Origin: Candidatus Eisenbergiella merdavium
GTDB lineage: Bacteria; Bacillota; Clostridia; Lachnospirales; Lachnospiraceae
Reading direction: 5' to 3'
Assembly (NCBI GenBank): GCA_019119595.1
Contig: DWWS01000049.1
Span: 29,649 to 93,648 of the forward strand
DNA length: 64,000 nucleotides
The notes under the pieces are model-generated. The model worked only from the letters and a program-made list of their open reading frames with translations. It was not told the DNA's origin and made no database searches. How positions within the stretch are numbered: position 1 is the first letter of the stretch; each line of letters begins with the position of its first letter. Position numbers and translations under genes: made by a program. This document shows positions 8,759-17,534 of the stretch, one piece after another.

Positions 8759-10855
8759 TCAGACCATTTCCGTATTGTCTTCCTCCAGCAGGCTTCCCAT
8801 GCTTTTCAGCCCGATCAGGAGGGTGGAGGTATTATGCAGCAGGGCGGAAGTGGCGGGCGGCAGCAGACCGCCTGCCCCAAGCAGGATCAGAACGGCGTTG
8901 AAGCTTACGATAAAGCGGTAGTTTCCGCGAATGCGCTTCATCAGCGCGTTGCTGATCCGCTTCAGGGCGACGAGCTGCTCCAGGCTGTCGGCGCTCACGG
9001 TGATGTCCGCGATCTCTCTTGCGATCTGCGCGCCGTCGCTGATGGCTATCCCCGCATCCGCCGCGGAAAGGGCCGGGGCATCGTTGATGCCGTCCCCGAT
9101 CATGATGACCCTTCTTCCGTCCGCCCTTTCCCGTTCCACAAAGGCGGCCTTGTCCTCCGGGAGCACCTCGGAATAATATTCGTCCACTCCCACTCTTCGA
9201 GCCACCGCCGCAGCCGTCCGCTCGCTGTCTCCGGTCATCATCACCACCTTGCGGATGCCCTCCCTTTTCAGGGCGCGGATCACCCCGACCGCCTCCTCCC
9301 GCAGCGGATCCTCGATGCAGATCACCGCCGCGAGCAGGCTGTCGATGGCAAGATACAGATGGGAGCATTCCTCCGGAAGCGATGCGAAAAGGGCCTCCTT
9401 TCCTTCCGGGATCCTGCATTTTTCATCCTCAAACACGAAATGATAGCTTCCGATCACCGCGCGCTTTTCCCCGATGGAGGTGGATATTCCATGCGCCACC
9501 ATATATTCCACTCTGGAATGCATTTCCTGATGATCCAGCCCCTTCTTCTTCGCCGCTTCCACCACCGCGCGGGCCATGGAATGGGGAAAATGCTCCTCCA
9601 GACAGGCCGCGATGCGCAGAAGCTCGTCCGGCTCCTGTCCGTTGAAGGAAAGCACGCAGGCCACGGTGGGCGTCGCTCTGGTCAGCGTTCCGGTCTTATC
9701 GAACAAGATGGTTTCCGCCTCCGCAACAGCCTCCAGATATTTTCCGCCCTTCACCGTCACATCATACCGCCCCGCCTCACGGATGGCAGACAGCACGGAA
9801 ACCGGCATTGCCAGCTTCAGCGCGCAGGAAAAATCCACCATCAGGACGGCGAGCGCCTTTGTCACGTTCCTGGTAAGGAGCCATACCAGGGCCGTTCCAA
9901 GCAGCGTATAGGGCACCAGGCTGTCGGCAAGATGCTCCGCCTTTCCCTCAAGCGCGGATTTCAGCTTTTCCGACTCCTCTATCATCGAGACGATCTTTTC
10001 ATACCTGCTGGAGCCGCCGATGGCCTTTACGCACACCGTAAGCTCTCCCTCCTCCACTGCCGTTCCCGCATAGACGCAGCCGCCGGGGATGCGGCGGACA
10101 GGCTCCGATTCCCCGGTGAGAGAGGCCTGATTCACCATGGCCTCTCCCTCCTCCACCAGTCCGTCAAAGGGGATCACGTTTCCCATGTGCACCACCACCA
10201 GGTCGCCTTCCCGGATTCCGGAAGCGGGTACCAGCAGCTCATGGCCGTCCATTTTCTGCCATACCCTGCTCACATTCAGAGACATGGTCCTGGCCAGATC
10301 GTCCACCGATCTTTTATGCGTCCATTCCTCCAGAAGCTCTCCCACGCCCAGGAGGAACATCACGGAGGATGCGGTGTCCATGTCCCCCCGGAATACGGAA
10401 ACGCCGATCGCCGCCGCATCCAGCACCGCCACCTCAATCTTTCCCTTTGCCAGCGTTTCCGCGCCCTTTTTCAGGTAGCCGAGGGAACGGACCGCCGTGA
10501 TCAGGGCGCGCAGGGACCAGGGCACGAACAGCTTTGACAAAAAGCGCGTCAGCACCTTCATCACCAGCTTTTCCTGATAGCGGGCGTTCATCTCCCTTCC
10601 CGAATACTCCAGAAGCCCCTCCGGCACCTCCGCCCGGTCATAGCGGAAGCTCTGCAGGCTTTTCAGGATCTCTGTTCTGCTGCCCCGATAGCGGATCACC
10701 GCGTCTCCGGTGCGTTCATACACCTTTGCCTCCGTCACGCCCGCCTGCCGCTGCAGGTAGCAGAGCAGGATATCCGCCTGGCTGCAGGACATCCTGTCCT
10801 GAACCAGATGAACCCTCATCCGCCCTCTGATCTCATGCTTTATGATCACCTTCAC
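8759..10855 (-). CDS. Heavy-metal translocating P-type ATPase (P1B)
   Basis: Metal-pumping ATPase of 698 aa. The P-type signatures are present: TGES dephosphorylation loop (about residue 245), phosphorylation site DKTGTLT (about residue 375) and GDGINDAPAL (about residue 595). The membrane metal site reads SCALK instead of the CPC of copper pumps, so copper is not the obvious substrate. The N-terminal ~80 residues look like a degenerate heavy-metal-associated domain without CxxC. It is last in an operon with two small proteins behind a promoter with a palindromic operator. Substrate is unresolved; iron, manganese or zinc are possible (inference). Confidence 0.92.
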   Translation of the reverse strand: MKVIIKHEIRGRMRVHLVQDRMSCSQADILLCYLQRQAGVTEAKVYERTGDAVIRYRGSRTEILKSLQSFRYDRAEVPEGLLEYSGREMNARYQEKLVMKVLTRFLSKLFVPWSLRALITAVRSLGYLKKGAETLAKGKIEVAVLDAAAIGVSVFRGDMDTASSVMFLLGVGELLEEWTHKRSVDDLARTMSLNVSRVWQKMDGHELLVPASGIREGDLVVVHMGNVIPFDGLVEEGEAMVNQASLTGESEPVRRIPGGCVYAGTAVEEGELTVCVKAIGGSSRYEKIVSMIEESEKLKSALEGKAEHLADSLVPYTLLGTALVWLLTRNVTKALAVLMVDFSCALKLAMPVSVLSAIREAGRYDVTVKGGKYLEAVAEAETILFDKTGTLTRATPTVACVLSFNGQEPDELLRIAACLEEHFPHSMARAVVEAAKKKGLDHQEMHSRVEYMVAHGISTSIGEKRAVIGSYHFVFEDEKCRIPEGKEALFASLPEECSHLYLAIDSLLAAVICIEDPLREEAVGVIRALKREGIRKVVMMTGDSERTAAAVARRVGVDEYYSEVLPEDKAAFVERERADGRRVIMIGDGINDAPALSAADAGIAISDGAQIAREIADITVSADSLEQLVALKRISNALMKRIRGNYRFIVSFNAVLILLGAGGLLPPATSALLHNTSTLLIGLKSMGSLLEEDNTEMV

Positions 10856-10885
10856 CGCTGTTTCTCCTTCCTGCTCAATCGCAAA

Positions 10886-10909
10886 GCACCTGCGGGATTC
10901 CGCAGGTGC
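10886..10909 (-). promoter_or_regulatory. Intercistronic hairpin before the P-type ATPase
   Basis: A perfect 10-bp stem with a GATT loop (10886-10895 with 10900-10909) lies between the DUF6110-like gene and the ATPase gene. There is no T-run on the coding side, so mRNA processing or partial attenuation is more likely than full termination. Confidence 0.5.
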
Positions 10910-10961
10910 CTGACAGCTTCTCTCCGGAGACCGCAGCCCGCGGCCCCTTACGTTTCACGAC

Positions 10962-11276
10962 TTATTCCTTTTCCTCACCGGATACGGCTTCCTCTGCCGC
11001 AGGCTCCCCGGCGGTATCGGCAAGCGCCTCTCCGGCCGCCTCCCGTTCCTCATTAATGGCCTTCGCTTCCTCGTAAATATCCTCCGCGTTTTCCTGCAGG
11101 GTCGTTACCGTTTTCATCACGTCCGCCTTCGCCCTCAGGACGGCGGCCGTACAGCCTGTGTAAAATTTCTTTGCGTCCCTGCTGCAAAGCAGCCTGATCC
11201 CGGCGGTTCCGAACAGAACGCCCGCCGCAAAAATTCCCGTTTTCTTCGCGTCAATGCATTTCAGACACTTCAGCAT
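10962..11276 (-). CDS. Small membrane-anchored DUF6110-like protein
   Basis: Protein of 104 aa starting at MLKCLKC after GGAGGAG. A hydrophobic helix (about residues 14-31) is followed by a long charged, probably helical tail. I recall this type of protein (DUF6110) next to heavy-metal P-type ATPases in Clostridia. Two N-terminal cysteines (CLKC) could bind metal. It shares the operon with the ATPase and probably assists or regulates it (inference). Confidence 0.65.
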   Translation of the reverse strand: MLKCLKCIDAKKTGIFAAGVLFGTAGIRLLCSRDAKKFYTGCTAAVLRAKADVMKTVTTLQENAEDIYEEAKAINEEREAAGEALADTAGEPAAEEAVSGEEKE

Positions 11277-11319
11277 GATCTCCTCCATTCCGCCGTCCCC
11301 GGGACGGCATACCGTAAGC

Positions 11320-11400
11320 TTATTTGTGCTGATAACCGGTTATCAGCGTCATGGCCAGACAGAATACCATTGCCCAGGCCCAGAATCTGTGATTTTTCAT
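11320..11400 (-). CDS. 26-residue single-span membrane peptide (DUF6219-like)
   Basis: A tiny gene of 26 codons with a strong AGGAGGAG ribosome site. The product is mostly one hydrophobic segment with charged ends (MKNHRFWAW at the start, GYQHK at the end). It lies first in the P-type ATPase operon, downstream of a near-consensus promoter. It resembles small conserved peptides of Clostridia that I associate with DUF6219. The function is unknown; a regulator of the ATPase is a natural guess. Confidence 0.55.
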   Translation of the reverse strand: MKNHRFWAWAMVFCLAMTLITGYQHK

Positions 11401-11586
11401 CCGCACTCCTCCTCCTGCCTTATGCAGCCCGCGGTGATGCCCCACCGCTGTGTGACAGATCCACAGGAAAGCCCCTGGAAATCTTTCCCCGCTTCCCTGC
11501 GTTGTTTTTTTATTATAAGCTCCCCTTTCCGGGTTTTCCAGAATTTTCCTCTTATTGAGAAATTTCCTCATCACCGTACTGCCAAC

Positions 11587-11614
11587 AAAAAAGAGCCCTA
11601 TCAGGCCCTTTTTC
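11587..11614 (-). terminator. Leader hairpin with T-run ahead of the ATPase operon
   Basis: On the minus strand an 8-bp stem with one mismatch (11604-11611 with 11590-11597) is followed by six T. It lies about 50 nt after the predicted transcription start and about 190 nt before the first gene, so it could act as an attenuator. The rest of 11401-11868 holds only the promoter and operator listed separately. Confidence 0.45.
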
Positions 11615-11642
11615 GTTTCGTATGTTTGTATGTGGTCTTTTG

Positions 11643-11696
11643 AGTTAGTTATTTCTAACTTACTGCAAGTATAACCGTTTCTCTTTCCACTGTCAA
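11643..11696 (-). promoter_or_regulatory. Near-consensus promoter with palindromic operator
   Basis: On the minus strand TTGACA (11696-11691) and TATACT (11673-11668) are separated by 17 nt, close to an ideal sigma-A promoter. Seven nt beyond the -10 is an 18-nt palindrome (11643-11660) with arms AGTTAG/CTAACT around TTATTT. It would cover the transcription start, the classic repressor position. The site matches 14 of 18 bases of the site at 16263-16280. Confidence 0.75.
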
Positions 11697-11868
11697 CATA
11701 CTTTCACTGAAAAAAATGAGTTTTTCTCTCAATATTCTGTTGTTCACAGACAATCCCGCAACCAGGAATCTCCGCATCCTTCCCCGGTTCAGCCCGCCTG
11801 CCGCGGCAGACGGGCCAAAACCGGCTTATCCGACACATTTTCTCAGTCTCCTCCAGCCGCAGACACGG

Positions 11869-12549
11869 TCAGTTGGAGGAAGGATGGGGCATGAACTGGT
11901 AGAGCTGCATGGCCGTTTTCTGGACGGGCATGGTCTGCAGAACGATCCTTCCGGGCCCGCTGACGAAGGTATTGAACAGCCCCTCGCCGCCAAGGAAGAT
12001 GTTTTTCGCTCCCTTGATCATTTCAATATCAATGGAACAGGTGCCGTCCATCATGGCCAGATGGCCGGTATCAACGATCATCCGCTCTCCTGCCCCAAGC
12101 TCATATTCCACAGCGGAGCCGTCGATCTCCAGAAGCACGGTGCCGTTTCCGGAAAACTTCTGCATGATGAAGCCCTCTCCGCCAAAGAAGCCCTTCCCCA
12201 GCTTTTTCTGGAAAAAGATCTCCATATCCACGCCCGCGTCGCAGGCAAGGAAGCTGCGCTTCTGCGCGATCACCGTTCTCCCGCCGGAAAGCTCCACCCC
12301 GATGATGGAACCGGGGAAGCTGGACGCAAACGCGATCTGACCGTCCCTCTCCGCCGTATATCTGTTGCGGAACAGCGTCTCGCCGGAAAACATTCTTCCG
12401 AACACCTTGCCGATTCCGCCTCCCTCCGTTTCCATGCGGATCCCGTCCGTCATCCATGACATGGATCCGGCCTCGCAGTAAAGCTCTTCCCCTCTCGTCA
12501 GGCTGCAGACCGCAACCGGAAGCGTATCCCCTTTAATTTCATATCTCAT
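11869..12549 (-). CDS. AIM24/TIGR00266 family protein
   Basis: Protein of 226 aa, made of the glycine-rich beta-strand repeats typical of the AIM24-like TIGR00266 family (CEAGSMSWMTDGI near residue 25, then GGGIGKVFGRMFSGE). No catalytic motif is visible and the biochemical role of the family in bacteria is not established. The start follows GGAGG. It appears to be transcribed alone, between the ATPase operon promoter and the ABC gene pair. Confidence 0.85.
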   Translation of the reverse strand: MRYEIKGDTLPVAVCSLTRGEELYCEAGSMSWMTDGIRMETEGGGIGKVFGRMFSGETLFRNRYTAERDGQIAFASSFPGSIIGVELSGGRTVIAQKRSFLACDAGVDMEIFFQKKLGKGFFGGEGFIMQKFSGNGTVLLEIDGSAVEYELGAGERMIVDTGHLAMMDGTCSIDIEMIKGAKNIFLGGEGLFNTFVSGPGRIVLQTMPVQKTAMQLYQFMPHPSSN

Positions 12550-12684
12550 ATCTGTCTGTCCCTCCTGTATCAGCAGCCGCAGGCGAAGCAGAAATGCCCT
12601 TGGCCCGTTTCCTGTTACAGGTACAGTCTACCTTATTTCCCTTTTCAGCGCAACCGTTGGAAAAGCTGTCCGCATAAAACACTG

Positions 12685-14433
12685 TCAATTCCCAAGGATC
12701 CATCCGGCGCTGTCCTTCTGAAGCTCCACCATCCGCCGGTACAGGCCGTCCTGTCTGATCAGCTCCTCCGGCCTGCCCTGCTGCACCGTCCGGCCGTTCT
12801 CCAGGACGACGATCCTGTCCGCCCCGGCCACCGTCCGCATCCGATGGGCGATGATGAGCACTGTCTTGTTCCGGATCAGGCGGGAAAGAGCCTCCTGCAC
12901 GGCGCTTTCATTTTCCACATCCAGGCTCGCCGTCGCCTCGTCCAGCAGGATCACGGGAGCGTCCTTCAGAAGCGCTCTGGCGATGGATATCCTCTGCCTC
13001 TCCCCGCCGGAAAGGGTGGAGCCGTTCTCTCCGATCAGGGTCTGATAGCCGTCCGGCAGACGGCGGATGAATGTATCGCAGCAGGCCGCCTTCGCCGCCT
13101 CCATCACCTCCTCGTCCGTCGCCCCTCTGCGGCCGAGCCGGATGTTTTCCATCACCGTGTCCCGGAACAGCACCACATCCTGAAAGACCACCGCATAATA
13201 TTTCAGAAGGGTCTCCGGATCCACGCCGGAAATATCCGTCCCGCCCAGGGTGATCCTTCCCGCGTTCACATCCCAGAATCTGGCCGCAAGCTTCACCGCC
13301 GTGGATTTTCCGCCGCCGGAGGGCCCGATCAGGGCGGTCACCTCCCCCTGCTTCGCGGTAAAGCTCACATCCTGAAGGACGCCCTCTCCCTCATGATAGG
13401 AAAAGCTCACATGATCGAAAACGATATCATAATCCTTCGGGACAAAGCTTTCCGTTCCTTCCTGAACGGGCTGCTCCTGTATGGCGCGCATCCGCTCGAT
13501 CCTGAGCTTCGCGCTGAAGGTGGCCGCAATGTTCTGAAGCACCATCCCAAGCGGATCATAAAGCCTTGCCGCCGCGAACAGAAAGCCGAGAAAGATCAGA
13601 AAATCCATCCTCCCGGAAAGCAGCAGCAAGGCGCCCGTCAGGATGGTGGTGGCAAGGCCGATGCGCAGGAACGCCTGCGCCGAGCAGACGAACACGCCCG
13701 TCACCAGCTCGGAACGGATGGAGCTTTTTTCCATGGCCTTAAGCCTTTCCTCCAGCTCCCCAAGATACGCACCTTTTCTCCCGCACGCCCGGATATCCCG
13801 CACGGTTTCCAGCCCCTCCTGGATACAGTCGGCCACCGCCCGCTTCGTCAGAATGCTCTCCGTTCCAAAGCTGTCCTGCAGCTTTTTCGAGCCCGCAGTC
13901 AGAAGCACAGCCACGGGGATCACCCACAGCACGGCCGCCGCCATCCTCCAGTCCCACAGAAACATGCACACGCCAATGAATGTCGTAGAAAAAACAGAGG
14001 CAAAAAGCTGCGGAATATAATGGGAAAACATCTGATCCAGGCTGGAGCAGTCGGCGATCATGGTGGAGGTCAGATCGCTCAGATCCCGGTTCCCGAAAAA
14101 GGAAAGGGGCAGCCTTCGCAGCGTTTCCGCCAGAGAGATCCTTCTGCTCGCGCTCTCCTTATAGGTGGCAAGATACAAAGATGCGTACTGGAACCAGTGC
14201 AGGACAAAAAGCAGCACAAGAAGCGTGGCCGCTGCCGACGTATACAGCCAGAACCGGCCCGCCGGGCTGACTCCCCTTTCCAGAATCTGCAGCAGATACT
14301 GCAGGACCGCCATGATGACGCCCACCGGGAGCATCAGGCTGACGTTACACAGAAAGCACCAGCCCACCGCCTTTACCAGATCCAAAGCGCCCTGTCCGCT
14401 CAGGGCAAATATATGCTGAAGTTTTTTCGTCAT
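12685..14433 (-). CDS. ABC transporter, fused membrane and ATPase domains (second of pair)
   Basis: Half-transporter of 582 aa from MTKKLQHIF after AAAGGA. An exporter-type six-helix domain (about residues 1-310) is followed by an ATPase domain with Walker A GPSGGGKST, signature LSGGERQRIS and Walker B VILLDEATASLD. It starts 25 nt after the preceding half-transporter, so the two likely form a heterodimer. AraC-ABC-ABC order resembles yersiniabactin-type YbtA/YbtP/YbtQ loci, where exporter-fold pairs import siderophores. An iron role is inference; drug or peptide export remains possible. Confidence 0.9.
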   Translation of the reverse strand: MTKKLQHIFALSGQGALDLVKAVGWCFLCNVSLMLPVGVIMAVLQYLLQILERGVSPAGRFWLYTSAAATLLVLLFVLHWFQYASLYLATYKESASRRISLAETLRRLPLSFFGNRDLSDLTSTMIADCSSLDQMFSHYIPQLFASVFSTTFIGVCMFLWDWRMAAAVLWVIPVAVLLTAGSKKLQDSFGTESILTKRAVADCIQEGLETVRDIRACGRKGAYLGELEERLKAMEKSSIRSELVTGVFVCSAQAFLRIGLATTILTGALLLLSGRMDFLIFLGFLFAAARLYDPLGMVLQNIAATFSAKLRIERMRAIQEQPVQEGTESFVPKDYDIVFDHVSFSYHEGEGVLQDVSFTAKQGEVTALIGPSGGGKSTAVKLAARFWDVNAGRITLGGTDISGVDPETLLKYYAVVFQDVVLFRDTVMENIRLGRRGATDEEVMEAAKAACCDTFIRRLPDGYQTLIGENGSTLSGGERQRISIARALLKDAPVILLDEATASLDVENESAVQEALSRLIRNKTVLIIAHRMRTVAGADRIVVLENGRTVQQGRPEELIRQDGLYRRMVELQKDSAGWILGN

Positions 14434-14458
14434 ATCCGTTTCCTTTCCGGCGCCGGCC

Positions 14459-16234
14459 TCATACCTTCCACCTGACGCTTCTCTGATAATCCTCCCACAT
14501 ACCGGCATAGATGCCGCCCGCTTCCAGAAGCTGCGCGTGCGTGCCCCGCTCCTCGATCCTGCCGTCCGCGAGCACCAGGATCTCATCCGCATTCTGAACG
14601 GTGGAAAGACGGTGTGCGATCATGAGCACCGTTTTTCCGCGCACCAGCGTTTCAAAGGCCTTCTGGATCTGATACTCGTTTTCCGGATCGGCGAAGGCGG
14701 AAGCCTCGTCCAGCACGATGATGGGCGCATCCTTCAGGATCGCCCGGGCGAGAGCGATCCTCTGGCACTCGCCGCCGGACAGATAGACGCCCTTCGTCCC
14801 GATCACCGTATCCAGCCCCTCCGGCAGCTTCTCCAGAATATCGCCGCACTGCGCGGCCATAGCCGCCTCCAGCACCTGCTGTCTGGAAGCCTCCGGGCGC
14901 GCCGCACGGATATTTTCCAGAATGCTCTCCTTAAACAGCCTGGTATCCTGAAACACGAAGGCCACCTGCCGCATCAGCGCCTCCGCGTCCATTTCCCGCA
15001 CATCCACGCCTCCCACCGTCACGCTCCCCTCCGTCACGTCCCAGAAACGGCAAATCAGGCTGCCCGCCGTGGTCTTTCCCCCGCCGGACGGGCCCACCAG
15101 GGCCGTCGTACTGCCCGGCCTGACGGTGAAGCTCACGCCGGAAAGCGCCGGACGGGCCGGGCCCGGATAGGTAAAGGAAACATCCTGGAAGCACACCTGC
15201 GTTCCTTTCGGCGTTCTGCTCCCGGAGGCCTTCGGGAGCGGCTTCTCCTTCAGGATCTGATCCAGCTGCCCCATTGCCTCATCCGCCTCCATCACCGCCT
15301 CGCTCATATACATGATGCGGTTGATCATGGCGCCGCAGGCCGGGGCGAACAGGGCGTAGAAGATAAAATTGACCAGCACCCTTCTCACGTCCCCCTCGGA
15401 GGCCAAAAGCAGGGCCGCAGGGATCAGCAGGGCAAACGCCCCGTTGATGCAGGTCAGAAATCCCGTCTGTCCCTTCCGGCAGCTCATGGCATAATCGCTC
15501 GCCAGCCTGCTGTAGGACTGGATCGCGGAATAAAACGCCTTAAAGGAATAAACCGTCTGCTGGAACACCTTCACCACCGGGATCCCCCGGACATACTCCA
15601 CAGCCTCCGCGCTCATTTTTTCGATCTCCTGCTGATACCGGTGAAAAAAGCCCGCGTTCTTTCCGCCCATCATCATGCACATGCAGACCACCGCGAGCGC
15701 CATGGTAAGCAGGCAGAGAAGGCCCATCCGCCAGTCGAACACGAACAGCATCACAATGCCCGCAACGGGCGTGAGGACGGCCGCCGTCAGATCGGGAAGC
15801 TTATGCGCCAGCAGATCCTCGGTCAGCCCCGCGTTGTCGTCGATGAGCTTTCTCAGCCGTCCGGACTGATTTCCCGAAAAAAATCCCAGCGGAAGCTCCA
15901 TCACATGGGCCATCCCGGCCTTTCTGATATTCTTCGCCGTCCGGAAGGCGGCCAGATGGGTGCACATCAGAGCCGCAAAATAAAGGACGATGTTGGCCGC
16001 CGCGAAGAAAACGGCCAGCCACCCCCATTTTACCAGCCCTCCCGCCCCTTCTGCCGCGGGCAGCTTTGGAAAGACGGCGAGCACATCCCTCGCCGCCGCC
16101 CATACACAGATATAAGGAACGAGCCCAAGCACGGCGGCTACGCCCGAAAGGACGCATCCCGTTATCGTCAGATATCTGTGGCTGCCCGCGTAGCCAAGAA
16201 TCTTTTTCAAGCTGCTTTCTTTTGCATTTGACAC
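14459..16234 (-). CDS. ABC transporter, fused membrane and ATPase domains (first of pair)
   Basis: Half-transporter of 591 aa with a GTG start (MSNAKESSLKK) that has AGGAGG at ideal spacing. It has the membrane domain, then Walker A GPSGGGKTT, signature LSGGECQRIA (Cys where Glu or Arg is more usual), and Walker B IIVLDEASAFAD with DEASAF instead of the common DEATS. It pairs with the next gene. Its promoter region carries the palindromic operator shared with the P-type ATPase operon. Confidence 0.9.
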   Translation of the reverse strand: MSNAKESSLKKILGYAGSHRYLTITGCVLSGVAAVLGLVPYICVWAAARDVLAVFPKLPAAEGAGGLVKWGWLAVFFAAANIVLYFAALMCTHLAAFRTAKNIRKAGMAHVMELPLGFFSGNQSGRLRKLIDDNAGLTEDLLAHKLPDLTAAVLTPVAGIVMLFVFDWRMGLLCLLTMALAVVCMCMMMGGKNAGFFHRYQQEIEKMSAEAVEYVRGIPVVKVFQQTVYSFKAFYSAIQSYSRLASDYAMSCRKGQTGFLTCINGAFALLIPAALLLASEGDVRRVLVNFIFYALFAPACGAMINRIMYMSEAVMEADEAMGQLDQILKEKPLPKASGSRTPKGTQVCFQDVSFTYPGPARPALSGVSFTVRPGSTTALVGPSGGGKTTAGSLICRFWDVTEGSVTVGGVDVREMDAEALMRQVAFVFQDTRLFKESILENIRAARPEASRQQVLEAAMAAQCGDILEKLPEGLDTVIGTKGVYLSGGECQRIALARAILKDAPIIVLDEASAFADPENEYQIQKAFETLVRGKTVLMIAHRLSTVQNADEILVLADGRIEERGTHAQLLEAGGIYAGMWEDYQRSVRWKV

Positions 16235-16262
16235 CTGAATCCCTCCTGTCAATATATTATTT

Positions 16263-16300
16263 GATTAGTTATAACTAACTCGCACCTTATGATTATAACA
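16263..16300 (-). promoter_or_regulatory. Extended -10 promoter and palindromic operator of the ABC pair
   Basis: Minus strand TGT-TATAAT (16300-16292) is a good extended -10 box with no convincing -35, as expected for an activator-dependent promoter. Eleven nt beyond it is an 18-nt site (16263-16280) containing the perfect 14-nt palindrome TTAGTTATAACTAA. The geometry repeats that of the ATPase operon. Activation by the AraC protein and repression through the palindrome are both inference. Confidence 0.65.
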
Positions 16301-16304
16301 GCAT

Positions 16305-16337
16305 AAAAAAACACCCGCTACTCCAAACGGGCGTTTT
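16305..16337 (-). terminator. Terminator of the AraC gene
   Basis: On the minus strand a 10-bp stem with one mismatch (16337-16328 with 16317-16308) ends in a run of T. The stop codon of the AraC gene lies in the loop. It separates the regulator from the ABC genes, so these have their own promoter. Confidence 0.7.
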
Positions 16338-17292
16338 GCTCCAAACAGCTTCTCTTTTTATATTCCAGCGGACTCATCCCGTAGATGTCCCGGAATGCCG
16401 CAGAAAATTTGCTGGCGTTCTGGTATCCCACAGCTTCCGCGATCTCCGTAACGCTCCCGCCGTCCGTAGTCAGAAGGAAGGCCGCCTCCTCCATCCGCCG
16501 CCGCTTCAGATAAGCGTAGGGCGGCTCCCCGTACATCTGACGGAAATATTTTTTCACGGTGGATACCCCGATGCCATACTCCCCGGCAAGCTGCGCGATG
16601 GGAAGCCTCACCCGCAGATCCGCGGTCAGCCGCTGTCCCATCTCCTGAACCCTCCGCCCCCGGTCCATCCCATAATAAAAGCCTCCCGCCCGCTGCAGCG
16701 AGCTTTTCCTCTCCTGCAGAAAAAGCATCAGCTCTGCGGTCTTAAGCCGGAAATACGCGTTCTGCCCCTCCTCCGGAGCCTGATACAGCTCGGAAAAAAT
16801 ATGCTGGATCTTCGGCTCGCAGCGAAGAAGCAGAAAGGAACAGGGCATGAGCAGCGCCCCGAACAGCGCGGCCAGCTGCGGCGCCTCCTCCCCCAGCATC
16901 TGCCGGAGCGCGCAGGAAGCCTTTCTGACGTCCAGCACCAGGCTGATCCCCTGATAAAGCCCCTGCGTAAACCGGCTCTCAACCGGAGGCCTTCCCATAT
17001 CGCTTACGGCAAAATCGCAGGGCCCAAGCCACGCCGTTCGCCCGTCCGGCATGGTGCACTCAAACCGCCCCGCCTGACAGTGATTGATCTCCACCTGCCC
17101 CGGACAGCGCCCTTCCTCCTGGATTCCGAACGCGGTATGAAAATCATTGAAAACCAGCGTCACCCCGTCCATCACCGCATGAGCCCTCATCTCTCCCCAA
17201 CCGTCCGGAAACTCCATCCGGTATATCCTGACTCCCTTCACGGCTTTCACAAGCTGCGACTCCCCCGGAAAAATGCCGTCCCTTCTCGCCAT
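16318..17292 (-). CDS. AraC family transcriptional regulator
   Basis: DNA-binding regulator of 324 aa from MARRDGIFP, with AAAGGGG upstream. The C-terminal ~100 residues hold the two helix-turn-helix motifs: IAQLAGEYGIGVSTVKKYF and the end motif VTEIAEAVGYQNASKFSAAFR, with the family signature GMSPLEYK. The N-terminal part is a ligand-sensing region without a recognisable cupin motif. It precedes the two ABC genes on the same strand and most likely activates them, in the manner of YbtA-type regulators of siderophore uptake (inference). Confidence 0.92.
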   Translation of the reverse strand: MARRDGIFPGESQLVKAVKGVRIYRMEFPDGWGEMRAHAVMDGVTLVFNDFHTAFGIQEEGRCPGQVEINHCQAGRFECTMPDGRTAWLGPCDFAVSDMGRPPVESRFTQGLYQGISLVLDVRKASCALRQMLGEEAPQLAALFGALLMPCSFLLLRCEPKIQHIFSELYQAPEEGQNAYFRLKTAELMLFLQERKSSLQRAGGFYYGMDRGRRVQEMGQRLTADLRVRLPIAQLAGEYGIGVSTVKKYFRQMYGEPPYAYLKRRRMEEAAFLLTTDGGSVTEIAEAVGYQNASKFSAAFRDIYGMSPLEYKKRSCLEQNARLE

Positions 17293-17534
17293 TCCTTTCA
17301 CCCCTTTCCGTGCACCGCCACACTCTTGATGCCGTCACCTCTGTGATCCTCTTTGTCCGCTTTTGTATAGAATCATCTTACTTTTGTCAGTATATGCTAA
17401 CTTGCAACAACAGTCAATCCCTGCCTCCTTCTCCCGATATTCCGCAGTCCATATTTTTTTACAGAAAAACAGTCCCTGGCAGGCTTTAGACAACTCCTGC
17501 CGGGACCGCTTCTCATCCGTCATCCGGTTGAGGG

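Noticed and set aside
8687..10537. A 616-codon open frame on the + strand
   Set aside because: It is exactly antisense to the P-type ATPase, has no ribosome site and is low-complexity His/Arg-rich; GC-rich genes commonly create such shadows.
12844..16231. Two + strand frames of 543 and 564 codons
   Set aside because: They are antisense shadows of the two ABC transporter genes, whose ATPase motifs are unambiguous.
12685..16234. Naming the ABC pair as ybtP/ybtQ
   Set aside because: The gene order with an AraC regulator is similar, but fused exporter-fold pairs are common and no siderophore genes are in the window.
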